Source: Aerococcaceae bacterium DSM 111176 (GTDB lineage: Bacteria > Bacillota > Bacilli > Lactobacillales > Aerococcaceae). From it: 64,000 nt of DNA. Every line of letters begins with the position of its first letter. Within the stretch, counting starts at the first letter, position 1. Where the stretch lies: positions 28,253 to 92,252 of the forward strand of contig JACBXN010000056.1 in NCBI GenBank assembly GCA_015863215.1. Reading direction: 5' to 3'. The notes under the pieces were generated by a model. It saw only the letters and a list, made by a program, of their open reading frames with translations. It searched no databases and had not been told where the DNA came from. Both the position numbers and the translations under genes were made by a program. Below, in pieces: positions 1-9,111 of this stretch.

Positions 1-427
1 TAATTTGTGGAACATAAGCACGGAATTCCTCTGGGTATGTTGACCCATCTACATGACCTTTAGACCATAAGAATGCTTTATCACGTGGTAAACCATGTTC
101 CATCATTTGTGGTAAGTCACGGTAACCAGGGAATAAAACGTCATCAGATGTCGTAGCTGCTACTGTACCTAATTGTGATGCTTCTTGACCAGCTGTTGGT
201 GCAACGAATCCTAATCGTCCTTGACGACTGAATGCACGCATACGCTCATTCCACTCACGGTAAAATACCATCTTCTCCATAAACTCTACTAATTCTTCGT
301 CTGATAAATCAGGCATTAAATCAGGGTTTACAACTTTCCCTTTGTCATCGAGTACTGCTACAGTCTCGAAATTAAAATTGTTTGGATCTAACAATTCTTC
401 AATTGAAGCAAATTTTTGTTCTGCCAT
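1..427 (-). CDS. pdhA: Pyruvate dehydrogenase E1 component subunit alpha (5' part; runs off the window)
   Basis: The minus strand from ATG at 427 is open to the window edge and begins MAEQKFASIEELLD. It carries the E1-alpha signatures REWNERMRAFSRQGRLGF and APTAGQEA, then LFPGYRDLPQMM. E1-alpha binds thiamine diphosphate with E1-beta and decarboxylates pyruvate for the PDH complex, feeding acetyl-CoA to the fatty-acid cluster next door. About 142 codons are present of roughly 370 expected, so the cofactor-binding part lies outside the window. An AGAGAGGA ribosome site precedes the start. The neighbouring promoter carries two CcpA-type sites, so carbon catabolite control is likely (inference). 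Confidence 0.93.
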   Translation of the reverse strand, partial: MAEQKFASIEELLDPNNFNFETVAVLDDKGKVVNPDLMPDLSDEELVEFMEKMVFYREWNERMRAFSRQGRLGFVAPTAGQEASQLGTVAATTSDDVLFPGYRDLPQMMEHGLPRDKAFLWSKGHVDGSTYPEEFRAYVPQI

Positions 428-667
428 CCTTACACATTCCTCTCTTCTGTTTGTTAAATAATACACAATACGTTTAACTGTATTATTTTCTACAACTAAT
501 TTACCATCAATCGAACTAATATGCAAGAGTATTAGTTCAACAAATCCAATAACAACGACAATTGACAGTGGTTTCAAGTCCGCAACTTATTTTGAAACAG
601 ATTTATCACACACTAAATTTCTGTTTCATATTTTCGGTGCTCATCCGAAAATCTCACCAACATTTCT
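428..667 (-). other. Long hairpin-rich 5' leader of pdhA
   Basis: No gene is visible between pdhA and its promoter. On the minus strand the predicted 5' UTR of about 240 nt holds four inverted repeats in series: 630-652 (ATTTTCGG/CCGAAAAT), 594-627 (GAAACAG/CTGTTTC), 513-538 (GAACTAATA/TATTAGTTC) and 460-484 (AATACA/TGTATT). None is followed by a clear U-run, so these are not ordinary terminators. They may affect mRNA stability or translation. I recognise no known riboswitch. Confidence 0.5.
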
Positions 668-673
668 GTATCG

Positions 674-711
674 ATCATATCATAAAAGCGCTTACAATGA
701 CAACGTTGTCA
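674..711 (-). promoter_or_regulatory. pdhA promoter with two CcpA (cre) sites
   Basis: On the minus strand TTGTCA (698-703) is followed after 18 bp by TATGAT (674-679). Two cre-type operators lie on it. The palindrome at 698-711 (TGACAACGTTGTCA) fits the consensus TGWNANCGNTNWCA at every position. The site at 683-696 (TGTAAGCGCTTTTA) fits with one mismatch. Sites covering the -35 and spacer would normally repress, so glucose-dependent CcpA repression of pdh is the likely meaning. Confidence 0.6.
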
Positions 712-840
712 ACACTTAACTCACTACCTTAAATGCTCTCTCGTGTTTCATTTTGCTGTTTTTTTCGACCCGAATCATTGATTCGATGGCATTTTGTATC
801 AAAAATTATCTAAATAAAATGTTTATGAAATTTGTTAAAG

Positions 841-875
841 TGTAATAAAATAGCCTATTAAAAAAACAGAATAGG
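841..875 (-). terminator. Weak terminator-like hairpin after accA
   Basis: Downstream of accA on the minus strand, CCTATT (870-875) pairs with AATAGG (854-859), followed by a T-rich stretch. The stem is only 6 bp, so termination may be partial. Nothing else was recognised between 712 and 937. Confidence 0.35.
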
Positions 876-937
876 TTGATTGTTATGACTAATCATACAC
901 TTATCCTTGTCTTTCAATAGACCATAAAATATTAAAA

Positions 938-1720
938 TTATTGGAATTGTTTAAATCTTGCTTCCCTTTTGACTAAACGTTCTTCAATTGATTCTTCTTG
1001 CATATTTTTGAATACTTGTTTAATTTCAGGGATCAGATTTTCTAGTATCTCTTCATTAGATAGCTCCTCGTCATCTGTTGATTCAGGAATTATCTTTTCG
1101 ATCACTTTCAATCGATACAGATCTTCACTCGTCAAATTCATGTGTTCAGCAGCTTCTGGCGCTAATTTAGCATCTTTCCATAAAATAGATGCAAATCCTT
1201 CGGGTGATAATATTGAATATGTCGAATTTTCCAACATCCATACTTGATCGGCTAATGCTAATGCAATGGCTCCCCCACTACCACCTTCACCTAGAACTAT
1301 AGCTAAAGTTGGTACAGTTAATCGACTCATAGTAAGTAAACTATCAGCAATAGCTGTACCAATACCTGCTTCTTCAGATTCCGGTGTGGCATCAGCACCC
1401 GCTGTATTTATTAATGTAAGAACTGGACGTCCAAATTTTTCTGCTTGTTCCATTAAACGTTTGGCTTTACGGTAACCATGAGGTCGAACTGAACCGAAGT
1501 TTCTTTGAATATTTTCTTTGGTTGATCGTCCTTTTTGAATCCCAATAAAAGTAATAGGCGTTTCATCCATTAAACCAACACCACCAATAATTGCATGATC
1601 TTCACCACTTAGACGATCACCATGCATTTCAACAGTTGCTGTACATAAATGCTCTATAACATCTGTTGCAGAGACACGTGACGTTAGTCTGGCACGTTTA
1701 ACAATGTCGTATTTACCCAT
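938..1720 (-). CDS. accA: Acetyl-CoA carboxylase carboxyltransferase subunit alpha
   Basis: 260 aa, somewhat shorter than the about 320 aa E. coli protein, as is usual in streptococci and relatives. With AccD it transfers CO2 from carboxybiotin on AccB to acetyl-CoA, giving malonyl-CoA. The crotonase-like core shows GGVGLMDETPITFIGIQKG, an oxyanion-type GEGGSGGAIAL stretch, and STYSILSPEGFASILWKD, typical of AccA. The ATG at 1720 has an AGGGGG ribosome site and overlaps the end of accD by 8 bp, which suggests translational coupling and equal amounts of the two subunits. It is the last gene of the fatty-acid operon. Confidence 0.96.
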   Translation of the reverse strand: MGKYDIVKRARLTSRVSATDVIEHLCTATVEMHGDRLSGEDHAIIGGVGLMDETPITFIGIQKGRSTKENIQRNFGSVRPHGYRKAKRLMEQAEKFGRPVLTLINTAGADATPESEEAGIGTAIADSLLTMSRLTVPTLAIVLGEGGSGGAIALALADQVWMLENSTYSILSPEGFASILWKDAKLAPEAAEHMNLTSEDLYRLKVIEKIIPESTDDEELSNEEILENLIPEIKQVFKNMQEESIEERLVKREARFKQFQ

Positions 1721-2579
1721 GGTGACCCCCTTTTGATTTTTGATGTGTCGCTAATAAGAATTGCAGTACTGCAGATTGGTTCTCACGAGAAACAATATTA
1801 TCAATGAAGCCATTTTCTAATACAGTCTCTGCCTTTTGAAAATCATCAGGCAATTTTGAATTAATTGTTTGTTCTATTACACGTTTACCCGCAAATCCAA
1901 TGGTCGCGTTTGGTTCTGCAATAATAACATCCCCTTGCATTGCAAAACTGGCTGTTACACCACCTGTTGTTGGATTGGTTAAAATACTACAGTAGAATAA
2001 ACCTGCCTGACTATGTCTTTCAACTGCTTGAGAAACTTTTGCCATTTGCATGAGAGATAAAATACTCTCCTGCATCCTTGCTCCACCTGAAGCAATATAT
2101 AAAATAACTGGCAGTTCATTTTCAGTTGCATAATCAAATAACTGGGTTAATTTTGTTCCAACAACAGTTCCCATACTCCCCATCAAGAAATCATTTAACA
2201 TAATACCTAATCCGACTGGGTAATTTCCAATTTTGCCCACTCCGGTTAAAACAGCCTCATTAACGCCTGTCTTCACTCGTAATTTGGCATGTTTTTCTTC
2301 ATATCCAGGAAAATCTTCTGAAAAATTAGGTATCAAATCTTCATTTATCTCTTCAAAATTTCCACCGGTAATCCAATTGGCGCGCTCACGTGCTGGAAAA
2401 ACTAAATGATAGTCACAATGCGCACAGACATAATGGGGCGCAATTTGTGATTGTAGGACAAAACGATTACAAGACGGACAACGTTCCACGATATTATCTG
2501 GTAGTTGATCCGTACGCTGATTAATTTCTTTTCCTGTTGGTAATGTTACCGCACGGTAACGGCGGAATAATTTACTCAT
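1713..2579 (-). CDS. accD: Acetyl-CoA carboxylase carboxyltransferase subunit beta
   Basis: 288 aa, the expected length. The N-terminus has the four-cysteine zinc ribbon of AccD (Cys34, Cys37, Cys52, Cys55, as CPSC and CAHC), followed by the crotonase fold with YIASGGARMQESILSLMQMAK and LTNPTTGGVTASFAMQGDV. It forms the carboxyltransferase with AccA. The ATG at 2579 has a GGAGGGG ribosome site. It lies 11 bp after accC and overlaps accA, so the order accB-fabZ-accC-accD-accA is transcribed as one unit. Confidence 0.96.
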   Translation of the reverse strand: MSKLFRRYRAVTLPTGKEINQRTDQLPDNIVERCPSCNRFVLQSQIAPHYVCAHCDYHLVFPARERANWITGGNFEEINEDLIPNFSEDFPGYEEKHAKLRVKTGVNEAVLTGVGKIGNYPVGLGIMLNDFLMGSMGTVVGTKLTQLFDYATENELPVILYIASGGARMQESILSLMQMAKVSQAVERHSQAGLFYCSILTNPTTGGVTASFAMQGDVIIAEPNATIGFAGKRVIEQTINSKLPDDFQKAETVLENGFIDNIVSRENQSAVLQFLLATHQKSKGGHHG

Positions 2580-2590
2580 CTAACCCCTCC

Positions 2591-3979
2591 TCACTGAGTT
2601 GCTTTGGATATCATTTCACGAATACGTAACCAGTCATCATAAAATGAGTCTTCGAACCAGTTAGTATTTGTTTGGCCATTTTGTACATATTTATTTACAA
2701 CTAATGCCTCTAATAATTCAATATTCGATACGACACCTTGAATATTAAATTCATATAGTGCACGCTGCATCAACTTAAATGCCATTTCAGCATCCGGTTG
2801 ATGGACGATAATTTTAGCGATCATTGAATCATAAAAACTAGGAATTGTGTAATTTGTATAGAGTGACGTTTCAACACGAACACCCATTCCTCCAGAAGGT
2901 AAAATCAAATGATCGACGTGCCCTGCTTGTGGTCTAAAGTTATTGCGCGGGTCTTCAGCGTTCACTCGGCATTCAATTGAAACACCTTTAAATTTAATTT
3001 CATCTTGAGTCACTGATAATTGATTACCTTCAGCAATTCTAATTTGTTCACGGACAATATCGACTCCCGTAATCATTTCAGAAATTGGGTGCTCAACTTG
3101 AAGGCGTGTGTTCATTTCCATAAAATAGTAATTACCATCTGGATCCACTAGGAATTCAATCGTACCCGCATTTGTGTACCCAATTGCTTCGGCTGCTTTA
3201 ACCGCAGATTCACAAATATTTTGACGCACTGCATCAGGCAAACCAATAGCTGGTGCAATTTCAATTAATTTTTGTTGGTTACGTTGAATTGAACAGTCAC
3301 GTTCACCTAAGTGAATGACATTCCCATACTCGTCACCTAATAATTGAACCTCAATATGTTTAGCTGGTGTGATGACCTTTTCAATGTAAAGGTCTTTATT
3401 TCCATATATACTTTGTGTTTCAAATTGGGCTTGATTAAATTTAGTTTCCAATTCGTCTTCAGAGTTGACGCGGCGCATCCCTTTTCCGCCACCACCATCG
3501 GAGGCTTTGACCATTAATGGATAGCCAATTTCTTGGGCAATAATCCGCGCTTCATCTAAATCAGCGACTAATCCTTTGCTACCAGGAACAATTGGGACTC
3601 CGGCTGCATCCATTGTTTGTCTAGCGTGGTCTTTATTTCCCATCGTATCAATAATTTCACTTGATGGCCCAATGAATTTTACGCCTACCTCTTCACATAG
3701 TCTAACAAAATCACTTTTCTCTGATAAGAAACCATAACCAGGGTGAATTGCATCCGCCCCGGTTACTAATGCTGCTGAAATTACTGCAATTGGATTCCCA
3801 TAAGAATCTAATGTTTTCGCTGGTCCAATACAAATTGCTTCATCTGCTAATTCAGCGTGTAAAGCGTTGCGATCAGCTTCAGAAAATATTGCGACTGACT
3901 TAATATCTAATTCTCGTAACGCACGAATGACTCGTACTGCAATTTCACCACGATTGGCTACTAATACCTTCTTAAACAT
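2591..3979 (-). CDS. accC: Acetyl-CoA carboxylase biotin carboxylase subunit
   Basis: I start the protein at ATG 3979 (MFKKVLVANRGEIAVRVIRA, 462 aa). It has a GAGG ribosome site and lies one base after the fabZ stop; an upstream in-frame start would overlap fabZ. It carboxylates the biotin on AccB using ATP and bicarbonate. Visible are the N-terminal Rossmann-like domain, the ATP-grasp glycine loop KASDGGGGKGMR, the HIEVQLLGD and GERDCSIQRNQQKLIE motifs, EMNTRLQVEHP at the catalytic site, and the C-terminal NFRPQAG region. Nothing unusual. Confidence 0.96.
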   Translation of the reverse strand: MFKKVLVANRGEIAVRVIRALRELDIKSVAIFSEADRNALHAELADEAICIGPAKTLDSYGNPIAVISAALVTGADAIHPGYGFLSEKSDFVRLCEEVGVKFIGPSSEIIDTMGNKDHARQTMDAAGVPIVPGSKGLVADLDEARIIAQEIGYPLMVKASDGGGGKGMRRVNSEDELETKFNQAQFETQSIYGNKDLYIEKVITPAKHIEVQLLGDEYGNVIHLGERDCSIQRNQQKLIEIAPAIGLPDAVRQNICESAVKAAEAIGYTNAGTIEFLVDPDGNYYFMEMNTRLQVEHPISEMITGVDIVREQIRIAEGNQLSVTQDEIKFKGVSIECRVNAEDPRNNFRPQAGHVDHLILPSGGMGVRVETSLYTNYTIPSFYDSMIAKIIVHQPDAEMAFKLMQRALYEFNIQGVVSNIELLEALVVNKYVQNGQTNTNWFEDSFYDDWLRIREMISKATQ

Positions 3980-3980
3980 T

Positions 3981-4445
3981 TTAAATCGCCTCTGAATCTG
4001 CAAAAATCACTGTAATCTCTGCTTGTGACGCTATATCATCGCCAACATAACATGTTCCTTGAACAACAGAGATCTGCTTACGTTGTTTAATGTATTCCAC
4101 TTCAATACGCAATACGTCGCCTGGTTCTACTTGACGGCGGAATTTTGCTTTATTGACTGCTCCAAGAAATCCTAATTGACCGTCTAATCCATTTTCATTG
4201 CCATCTTCTTTCGCTTGAGCAATTAATGGTGCAATTGCTGCTTGAGCCATTGCTTCAATCTGTAAAACTCCTGGCATTACAGGATGATCTGGGAAATGTC
4301 CTTGGAAAAATGGTTCATTAATTGTGACGTTTTTGATACACACTGCTCGCTCTCCCGGAACTACTTCTTCGACGCGGTCGATGAAGAAGAATGGATAACG
4401 GTGTGGTAAATACTTCATTAGTTCTTTTGCGGTTAATACTGCCAT
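3981..4445 (-). CDS. fabZ: 3-hydroxyacyl-ACP dehydratase FabZ
   Basis: 154 aa hot-dog-fold dehydratase. It removes water from 3-hydroxyacyl-ACP to give trans-2-enoyl-ACP. The catalytic pair is visible as His50 in GHFPDHPVMPG and Glu64 in QIEAMAQ. A strong AGGAGG precedes ATG 4445. It sits between accB and accC as in streptococci and enterococci. Since no fabM or fabA is seen in the cluster, this enzyme or a second copy elsewhere might also isomerise to make unsaturated chains, as enterococcal FabN does; the sequence here does not settle that. Confidence 0.95.
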   Translation of the reverse strand: MAVLTAKELMKYLPHRYPFFFIDRVEEVVPGERAVCIKNVTINEPFFQGHFPDHPVMPGVLQIEAMAQAAIAPLIAQAKEDGNENGLDGQLGFLGAVNKAKFRRQVEPGDVLRIEVEYIKQRKQISVVQGTCYVGDDIASQAEITVIFADSEAI

Positions 4446-4454
4446 AATTTCCTC

Positions 4455-4928
4455 CTATATCACTCGGATTAATGGTTGATTGTATTCAACCACCGCTTCA
4501 TTCTCAACTAAAATCTCAGTGACAATACCAGATACTGGTGAATGGATTTCATTCATTAATTTCATCGCTTCTACAATACATACAACATCGCCTTTGTTAA
4601 TGCGGTCACCAACTTGAACATATGGTTTTGCATCTGGTGACTCTTGTAAGTAAACAACACCAATCATTGGCGATACGATGTCTTCCGTTGCTGAATCAGG
4701 TAATGAAGCTGTTTGTAATTCTGATGGCGTTGTTGCGCCTTCAGTTGCTTCAACTGTTGTTGGCGCAACTGCTGTTTCTGGACTTTGTGGTGATGCCACT
4801 TCTTTAACGCCTGTTTGAGGCACTTCTTTACTCAAAACAACATGACTGTCTGCTTGTTTAAAATCGACATAAGCAACAGTTGATTGATCTAATTTATCAA
4901 TCAACTGCAATAATTCATTATATTCCAT
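4455..4928 (-). CDS. accB: Acetyl-CoA carboxylase biotin carboxyl carrier protein
   Basis: 157 aa. The C-terminal biotinyl domain has the canonical EAMKLMNEIHSPVSG, with Lys123 as the predicted biotin attachment site. The N-terminal domain (MEYNELLQLIDKLDQS) is joined by a linker rich in Pro, Ala, Thr and Glu at about residues 40-85, as expected for a swinging arm. Its ATG lies 3 bp after the fabF stop with only a weak ribosome site, suggesting coupling to fabF translation. It shuttles carboxybiotin between AccC and AccA/AccD. Confidence 0.95.
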   Translation of the reverse strand: MEYNELLQLIDKLDQSTVAYVDFKQADSHVVLSKEVPQTGVKEVASPQSPETAVAPTTVEATEGATTPSELQTASLPDSATEDIVSPMIGVVYLQESPDAKPYVQVGDRINKGDVVCIVEAMKLMNEIHSPVSGIVTEILVENEAVVEYNQPLIRVI

Positions 4929-4931
4929 TAA

Positions 4932-6170
4932 TTAAGCACCATCCCAACGTTTAAATAGAATCGTTGCATTGTGTCCTCCGAAACCTAATGAGTTAGACAT
5001 TGCATAACGAATTTCTGCTTCGCGTCCTTGACCAGGTACATAGTCCAGATCTAATCCTTCTTCTGGTGTTTCTAAACCGAGTGTTGCAGGAATGTACCCT
5101 TCCTCGATTGCTTTAGCAAGGATTACTGCTTCAATCCCTCCAGCTGCTCCAAGTAAGTGACCTGTATGGCCTTTTGTTGAAGAAATGGCTGTTTTATAAG
5201 CTGCTTCACCGAGTGCCTTTTTAATTGATGCTGTTTCAGCAATATCATTTGTTGGTGTCGATGTACCATGAGCATTGATATAATCAATATCTTCTGGGTT
5301 AGCACCAGCCATGGTCATTGCGTCTTTCATTGCTTCTGCAGCTCCTTCACCGTCTGGGCGTGGCGCTGTAATGTGATAAGCATCGGAGTTTGTTCCATAT
5401 CCAACAATTTCGGCATAAATTTTGGCACCACGTGCTTGAGCAGATTCTAATGACTCAATATATAGTACTCCAGCACCTTCCCCTGCGACAAATCCGTCAC
5501 GGTCTTTGTCAAATGGACGAGAAGCTGTCATTGGATCGTCATTACTTGATAAAGCTGTTAATGCGTCAAATGCTCCCATTGCAAGTGGCGCAACTGATGC
5601 TTCAGATCCACCAACAAATGCCCCATCTAGGATACCTGTTGCAATTTTCAAGAAGCCTTCACCAATAGCGTTTGTTCCTGCTGCGCAAGCAGTATTTAAT
5701 GAGTATGATGTTCCACGTGCGCCGGTTTTAATTGCAATATTGGCTGCATTCATATTTGAAATGATCATTGGAATAAACATTGGATTCAAACGTCTTGGGC
5801 CTTTATCAATTAAACGTTGGTATCCCTCTTCGATTGTTTCGAATCCACCAATACCTGTTCCCATAATCGTACCAATACGCATCGCATTGTCATCCGTAAT
5901 TTCAATACCTGAATCTTTTAATGCTTCATCTGCTGCTACGATTGCATATTGTGAGAAACGGTCTAAACGTTTTAATTCGCGTTTTGGAATAACGTCCTCA
6001 GGGGTAAAATCTTTTAATTCCGCTGCTACACTGACTTTATATTCTGAAGCGTCAAAACGTGTAATCGGACCGATACCACATTTATTTTCTTTGATACCAT
6101 TCCAAAAATCTTCGACATTATTTCCAATTGGGGTAACTGCCCCTACACCTGTTATTACTACTCGTTTCAT
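4932..6170 (-). CDS. fabF: 3-oxoacyl-ACP synthase II (KASII)
   Basis: 412 aa, full length. It condenses malonyl-ACP with growing acyl-ACP. The Cys-His-His triad is present: Cys162 in NTACAAGTNA, the His of NAHGTSTPTND and the His of STKGHTGHLLGAAG. The N-terminal VVITGVGAVTPIGN is standard. The ATG at 6170 has AAGGA upstream and lies 17 bp after fabG. Because fabH is missing from this cluster, FabF could be asked to start chains too, as reported for lactococcal FabF; that is an inference, not shown here. Confidence 0.96.
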   Translation of the reverse strand: MKRVVITGVGAVTPIGNNVEDFWNGIKENKCGIGPITRFDASEYKVSVAAELKDFTPEDVIPKRELKRLDRFSQYAIVAADEALKDSGIEITDDNAMRIGTIMGTGIGGFETIEEGYQRLIDKGPRRLNPMFIPMIISNMNAANIAIKTGARGTSYSLNTACAAGTNAIGEGFLKIATGILDGAFVGGSEASVAPLAMGAFDALTALSSNDDPMTASRPFDKDRDGFVAGEGAGVLYIESLESAQARGAKIYAEIVGYGTNSDAYHITAPRPDGEGAAEAMKDAMTMAGANPEDIDYINAHGTSTPTNDIAETASIKKALGEAAYKTAISSTKGHTGHLLGAAGGIEAVILAKAIEEGYIPATLGLETPEEGLDLDYVPGQGREAEIRYAMSNSLGFGGHNATILFKRWDGA

Positions 6171-6187
6171 ATTTATATCCTTCTTTC

Positions 6188-6910
6188 TTACATTGCTAAG
6201 CCGCCATCAACTTGGATGACTTGGCCAGTGATATAGCGATTATTAATGAGGAAATCAACGGTTGAAGCAATTTCTTCGACTTGACCGAAGCGTCCTACTG
6301 GAATTTGTTCTTTCATTTGTTGTTGATACTTCTCAGCAATTGCGTCCGTCATATCACTCTCGATATAGCCAGGGGCAATCGCATTGACCGTAACGCCACG
6401 TTTTCCAATTTCACGGGCAAGAGACTTAGTCATACCAATTAAACCTGCTTTAGATGCTGAATAGTTTAATTGACCGGCGTTACCAATAACTCCTGATACA
6501 GATGAGATATTAATAATTGTCCCTGTACGTTGTTTGACCATTGCTTTTACACTATGGCGAATTAAATTAAATGCGCCTTTTAGATTTGTATTAATAACTG
6601 CATCGAAGTCTTCTTCTTTCATACGCATTGATAAACCGTCGCGTGTAATACCTGCATTGTTAACTAATACATCGATGCGACCATATTCTTCCAAGACGTG
6701 ATCGATCATCTCTTTGGCTTGATCGAAGTCGCTAATATCACCAATTGCTTGTCCAACTGGCTGTTGTGCATCTGTAAATAAATCCAAGACTTCTTGGGCG
6801 ATTTCTTTACGGCTATTTAAAATAACTTGATGGCCTTGTTTAGCTAAATACTCTGCGATTGCTAAACCAATTCCACGTGAACTTCCTGAAATAAAACATA
6901 CTAATGACAT
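6188..6910 (-). CDS. fabG: 3-oxoacyl-ACP reductase FabG
   Basis: 240 aa short-chain dehydrogenase that reduces 3-oxoacyl-ACP with NADPH. It has the cofactor motif SGSSRGIG near residue 9, NNAGITRDGL, and the catalytic Ser-Tyr-Lys set in ISSVSGVIGNAGQLNYSASK. The C-terminal GQVIQVDGGLAM is typical. It lies 15 bp after fabD and 17 bp before fabF, in the middle of the operon. Confidence 0.95.
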   Translation of the reverse strand: MSLVCFISGSSRGIGLAIAEYLAKQGHQVILNSRKEIAQEVLDLFTDAQQPVGQAIGDISDFDQAKEMIDHVLEEYGRIDVLVNNAGITRDGLSMRMKEEDFDAVINTNLKGAFNLIRHSVKAMVKQRTGTIINISSVSGVIGNAGQLNYSASKAGLIGMTKSLAREIGKRGVTVNAIAPGYIESDMTDAIAEKYQQQMKEQIPVGRFGQVEEIASTVDFLINNRYITGQVIQVDGGLAM

Positions 6911-6925
6911 AATTAATTCTCCTTG

Positions 6926-7885
6926 TTAATTTGACAAATCGTTTAAAAATTCTGGAACAAGTGCTAAGTCTGCTACCTTATCAACAACGAGACATTTAGG
7001 GACATTTTCCTCACGCTTTAATAAATTCGCGAGTGTTGGGCCTGGTCCTATTTGAATTAAATGAGTCACACCTTCATTTTGAAATTGTTCGATCGTTTCC
7101 TGGAAACGAACTGGTTCAACTAAATGACGCACCAATAAATCAGTGACGCGTTCAGGTGTATGTTCTTCGAGTGTTGTATTACTGATAACTGGTACAGATC
7201 CTGTATTAAATTTAAAGTGAGCAAGTACTTCCTTAAAAGGTTCGCATACTGCTTGCATTAAAGGGCTATGAAATGGTCCTTCAACTTTTAGGGGCATGAC
7301 TTTTTTATAGCCGGCTTCTTTAGCTCTTTTCCTAAAAGTAGTAATCGAATCTTTGACACCCGCAATAATAATTTGAGATGTTGAATTCAGATTTGCGATA
7401 TAAAGTGGTGTTTCTTCAGAATGGATTTCTTCAACCAATGCTTTTATTTCATCTAATGGCATTGCTATAACGGCTGCCATTTGAACTGGTTGCTTTTCCT
7501 CTAAAACTTGACAATGTTCTGTCATTAAACGCCCTCGCTCCTTGAGGAGTGTAAAGCCATCCTCTAATGAAAGCATCCCACTAGCCATTAGACTTGAATA
7601 CTCGCCTAATGATAAACCAGCCATATATTTTGCTTGACTGATCTGTGGGTACTCTGCCTTTAAAGAATGAAATATAGCTAATGACACGGCCGCAATTGCG
7701 GGCTGGCTGAACTGAGTTTGATTGAATTTCTCTTGATCCGATTCAATCCACTCACGAATTGAGTAATCCGTTACCTCTTCAGCGGTGTCAAATACACTTT
7801 TAGCCATAGGTATTTGTTCATTAAAATCTAATCCCATGCCTTCGTACTGGGCACCTTGTCCGTTAAAAATAATTGCTAGTGTCAT
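6926..7885 (-). CDS. fabD: Malonyl-CoA:ACP transacylase
   Basis: 319 aa. It moves malonyl from CoA to ACP to supply the elongation cycle. The N-terminal IIFNGQGAQYEGMG, the nucleophile Ser92 in AGLSLGEYSS, and VEGPFHSPLM with the catalytic His are all visible. ATG 7885 has AAAGGA upstream and lies 17 bp after the fabK stop. Confidence 0.95.
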   Translation of the reverse strand: MTLAIIFNGQGAQYEGMGLDFNEQIPMAKSVFDTAEEVTDYSIREWIESDQEKFNQTQFSQPAIAAVSLAIFHSLKAEYPQISQAKYMAGLSLGEYSSLMASGMLSLEDGFTLLKERGRLMTEHCQVLEEKQPVQMAAVIAMPLDEIKALVEEIHSEETPLYIANLNSTSQIIIAGVKDSITTFRKRAKEAGYKKVMPLKVEGPFHSPLMQAVCEPFKEVLAHFKFNTGSVPVISNTTLEEHTPERVTDLLVRHLVEPVRFQETIEQFQNEGVTHLIQIGPGPTLANLLKREENVPKCLVVDKVADLALVPEFLNDLSN

Positions 7886-7902
7886 TAGCTATGTTTCCTT
7901 TC

Positions 7903-8859
7903 TTAATTAAACAAGCTAGATTTAGCTTGATAAGTTTCTTTTGCCTCTGACATTAAGTTTTGGATAATATCATGACAAGAATTTTCTTCTGTTACGAGCC
8001 CTGCAATTTGCCCAGCCATCACTGATCCAGTTTTGACATCACCTTCAACTACTGCACGACGTAATGACCCTTTACCAAGCTCATCTAAACGTGCGATATC
8101 CGGTGTTTCTTGACTCGTAATTTCTTTTTCAATTTTTAAATATTCTTTTGTTAAATTATTACGGAGTACACGAACTGGGTGACCCGTAATATTACCTGTA
8201 ACTGCTGTACCAATATCATTGGCTTTAATAACAGCTTTCTTGAAGTCTGGGTGAGCGTTTGACTCATGAGAAACTGAGAATAATGTTCCAATTTGAACAC
8301 CTTCAGCTCCAAGCATTAATGCTGCCGCAACACCGCGACCATCGCCAATACCACCTGCTGCAATGACTGGAATATCTACTGCGCTTGCAACTTGTGGCAC
8401 TAATGCCATTGTTGTTTGCTTACCGATATGTCCTCCAGCTTCCATCCCTTCAACAACAACTGCCGTCGCTCCAATACGTTCCATACGTTTAGCTAAGGCA
8501 ACTGATGCAACAACAGGAATTAATTTAATGCCTGCTGCTTCGATTTGATCCATATATTGTCCAGGGTTACCTGCACCAGTCGTGATAATTTTCACACCTG
8601 ATTGAACCAAATAAGCCATTACTTCATCAGCATGTGGGTTAAGTAACATCACATTCACAGCAAATGGTTTGTCCGTTAATGTAAACATACGTTCAACTTT
8701 AACTTTTACCTCTGCTGCTGTGTCATTCCCTGTTCCGATAATTCCTAATCCTCCAGCGTTAGAAACTGCACTGGCTAAATCCTCATCGGAAATCCATGCC
8801 ATCGCGCCTTGGAAGATTGGGTAGTCAATACCTAAAATCTCAGTGATTTTTGTTTGCAT
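7903..8859 (-). CDS. fabK: FMN-dependent enoyl-ACP reductase II
   Basis: 318 aa TIM-barrel nitronate monooxygenase-like flavoprotein. It begins MQTKITEILGIDYPIFQGAMAWISD and shows TTGAGNPGQYM, GMEAGGHIGKQ and a phosphate-binding AAGGIGDGRGVAAALMLGA. FabK reduces enoyl-ACP in place of FabI. The family is known to be resistant to triclosan, so an organism relying on it would be insensitive. Its place between acpP and fabD is the usual streptococcal/enterococcal one. Confidence 0.95.
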   Translation of the reverse strand: MQTKITEILGIDYPIFQGAMAWISDEDLASAVSNAGGLGIIGTGNDTAAEVKVKVERMFTLTDKPFAVNVMLLNPHADEVMAYLVQSGVKIITTGAGNPGQYMDQIEAAGIKLIPVVASVALAKRMERIGATAVVVEGMEAGGHIGKQTTMALVPQVASAVDIPVIAAGGIGDGRGVAAALMLGAEGVQIGTLFSVSHESNAHPDFKKAVIKANDIGTAVTGNITGHPVRVLRNNLTKEYLKIEKEITSQETPDIARLDELGKGSLRRAVVEGDVKTGSVMAGQIAGLVTEENSCHDIIQNLMSEAKETYQAKSSLFN

Positions 8860-8886
8860 AACTCTCTTCTTTCTTAAGTTGACGAA

Positions 8887-9111
8887 TTAGTTTTGTTCAG
8901 CTTCGATAAATTTAACTAAATCAGCAACTGTATTTAAGCCTTCTTCAGTATCAATTGTAATATCAAATTCATCTTCTAATTCAGAGATTACTTGGAATAA
9001 ATCTAATGAATCTGCTTCTAAATCTTCTTGGAAGTTTGTTTCCAATGTGATTTTACCTTCGTCAATTCCTAACTCTTCTGCAATAATTTCTTTTACTTTA
9101 TCAAAAACCAT
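8887..9111 (-). CDS. acpP: Acyl carrier protein
   Basis: 74 aa, acidic. The 4'-phosphopantetheine site is Ser35 in [19 protein letters not shown] strong AGGAGG lies before ATG 9111. In streptococci fabH normally stands between fabT and acpP; here only 45 bp separate acpP from fabT, so fabH is absent from this place. Confidence 0.96.
   Translation of the reverse strand: MVFDKVKEIIAEELGIDEGKITLETNFQEDLEADSLDLFQVISELEDEFDITIDTEEGLNTVADLVKFIEAEQN

Noticed and set aside
5506..6219. 237-codon plus-strand open frame
   Set aside because: It lies opposite fabF, which has full catalytic motifs; the frame has no ribosome site or family likeness.
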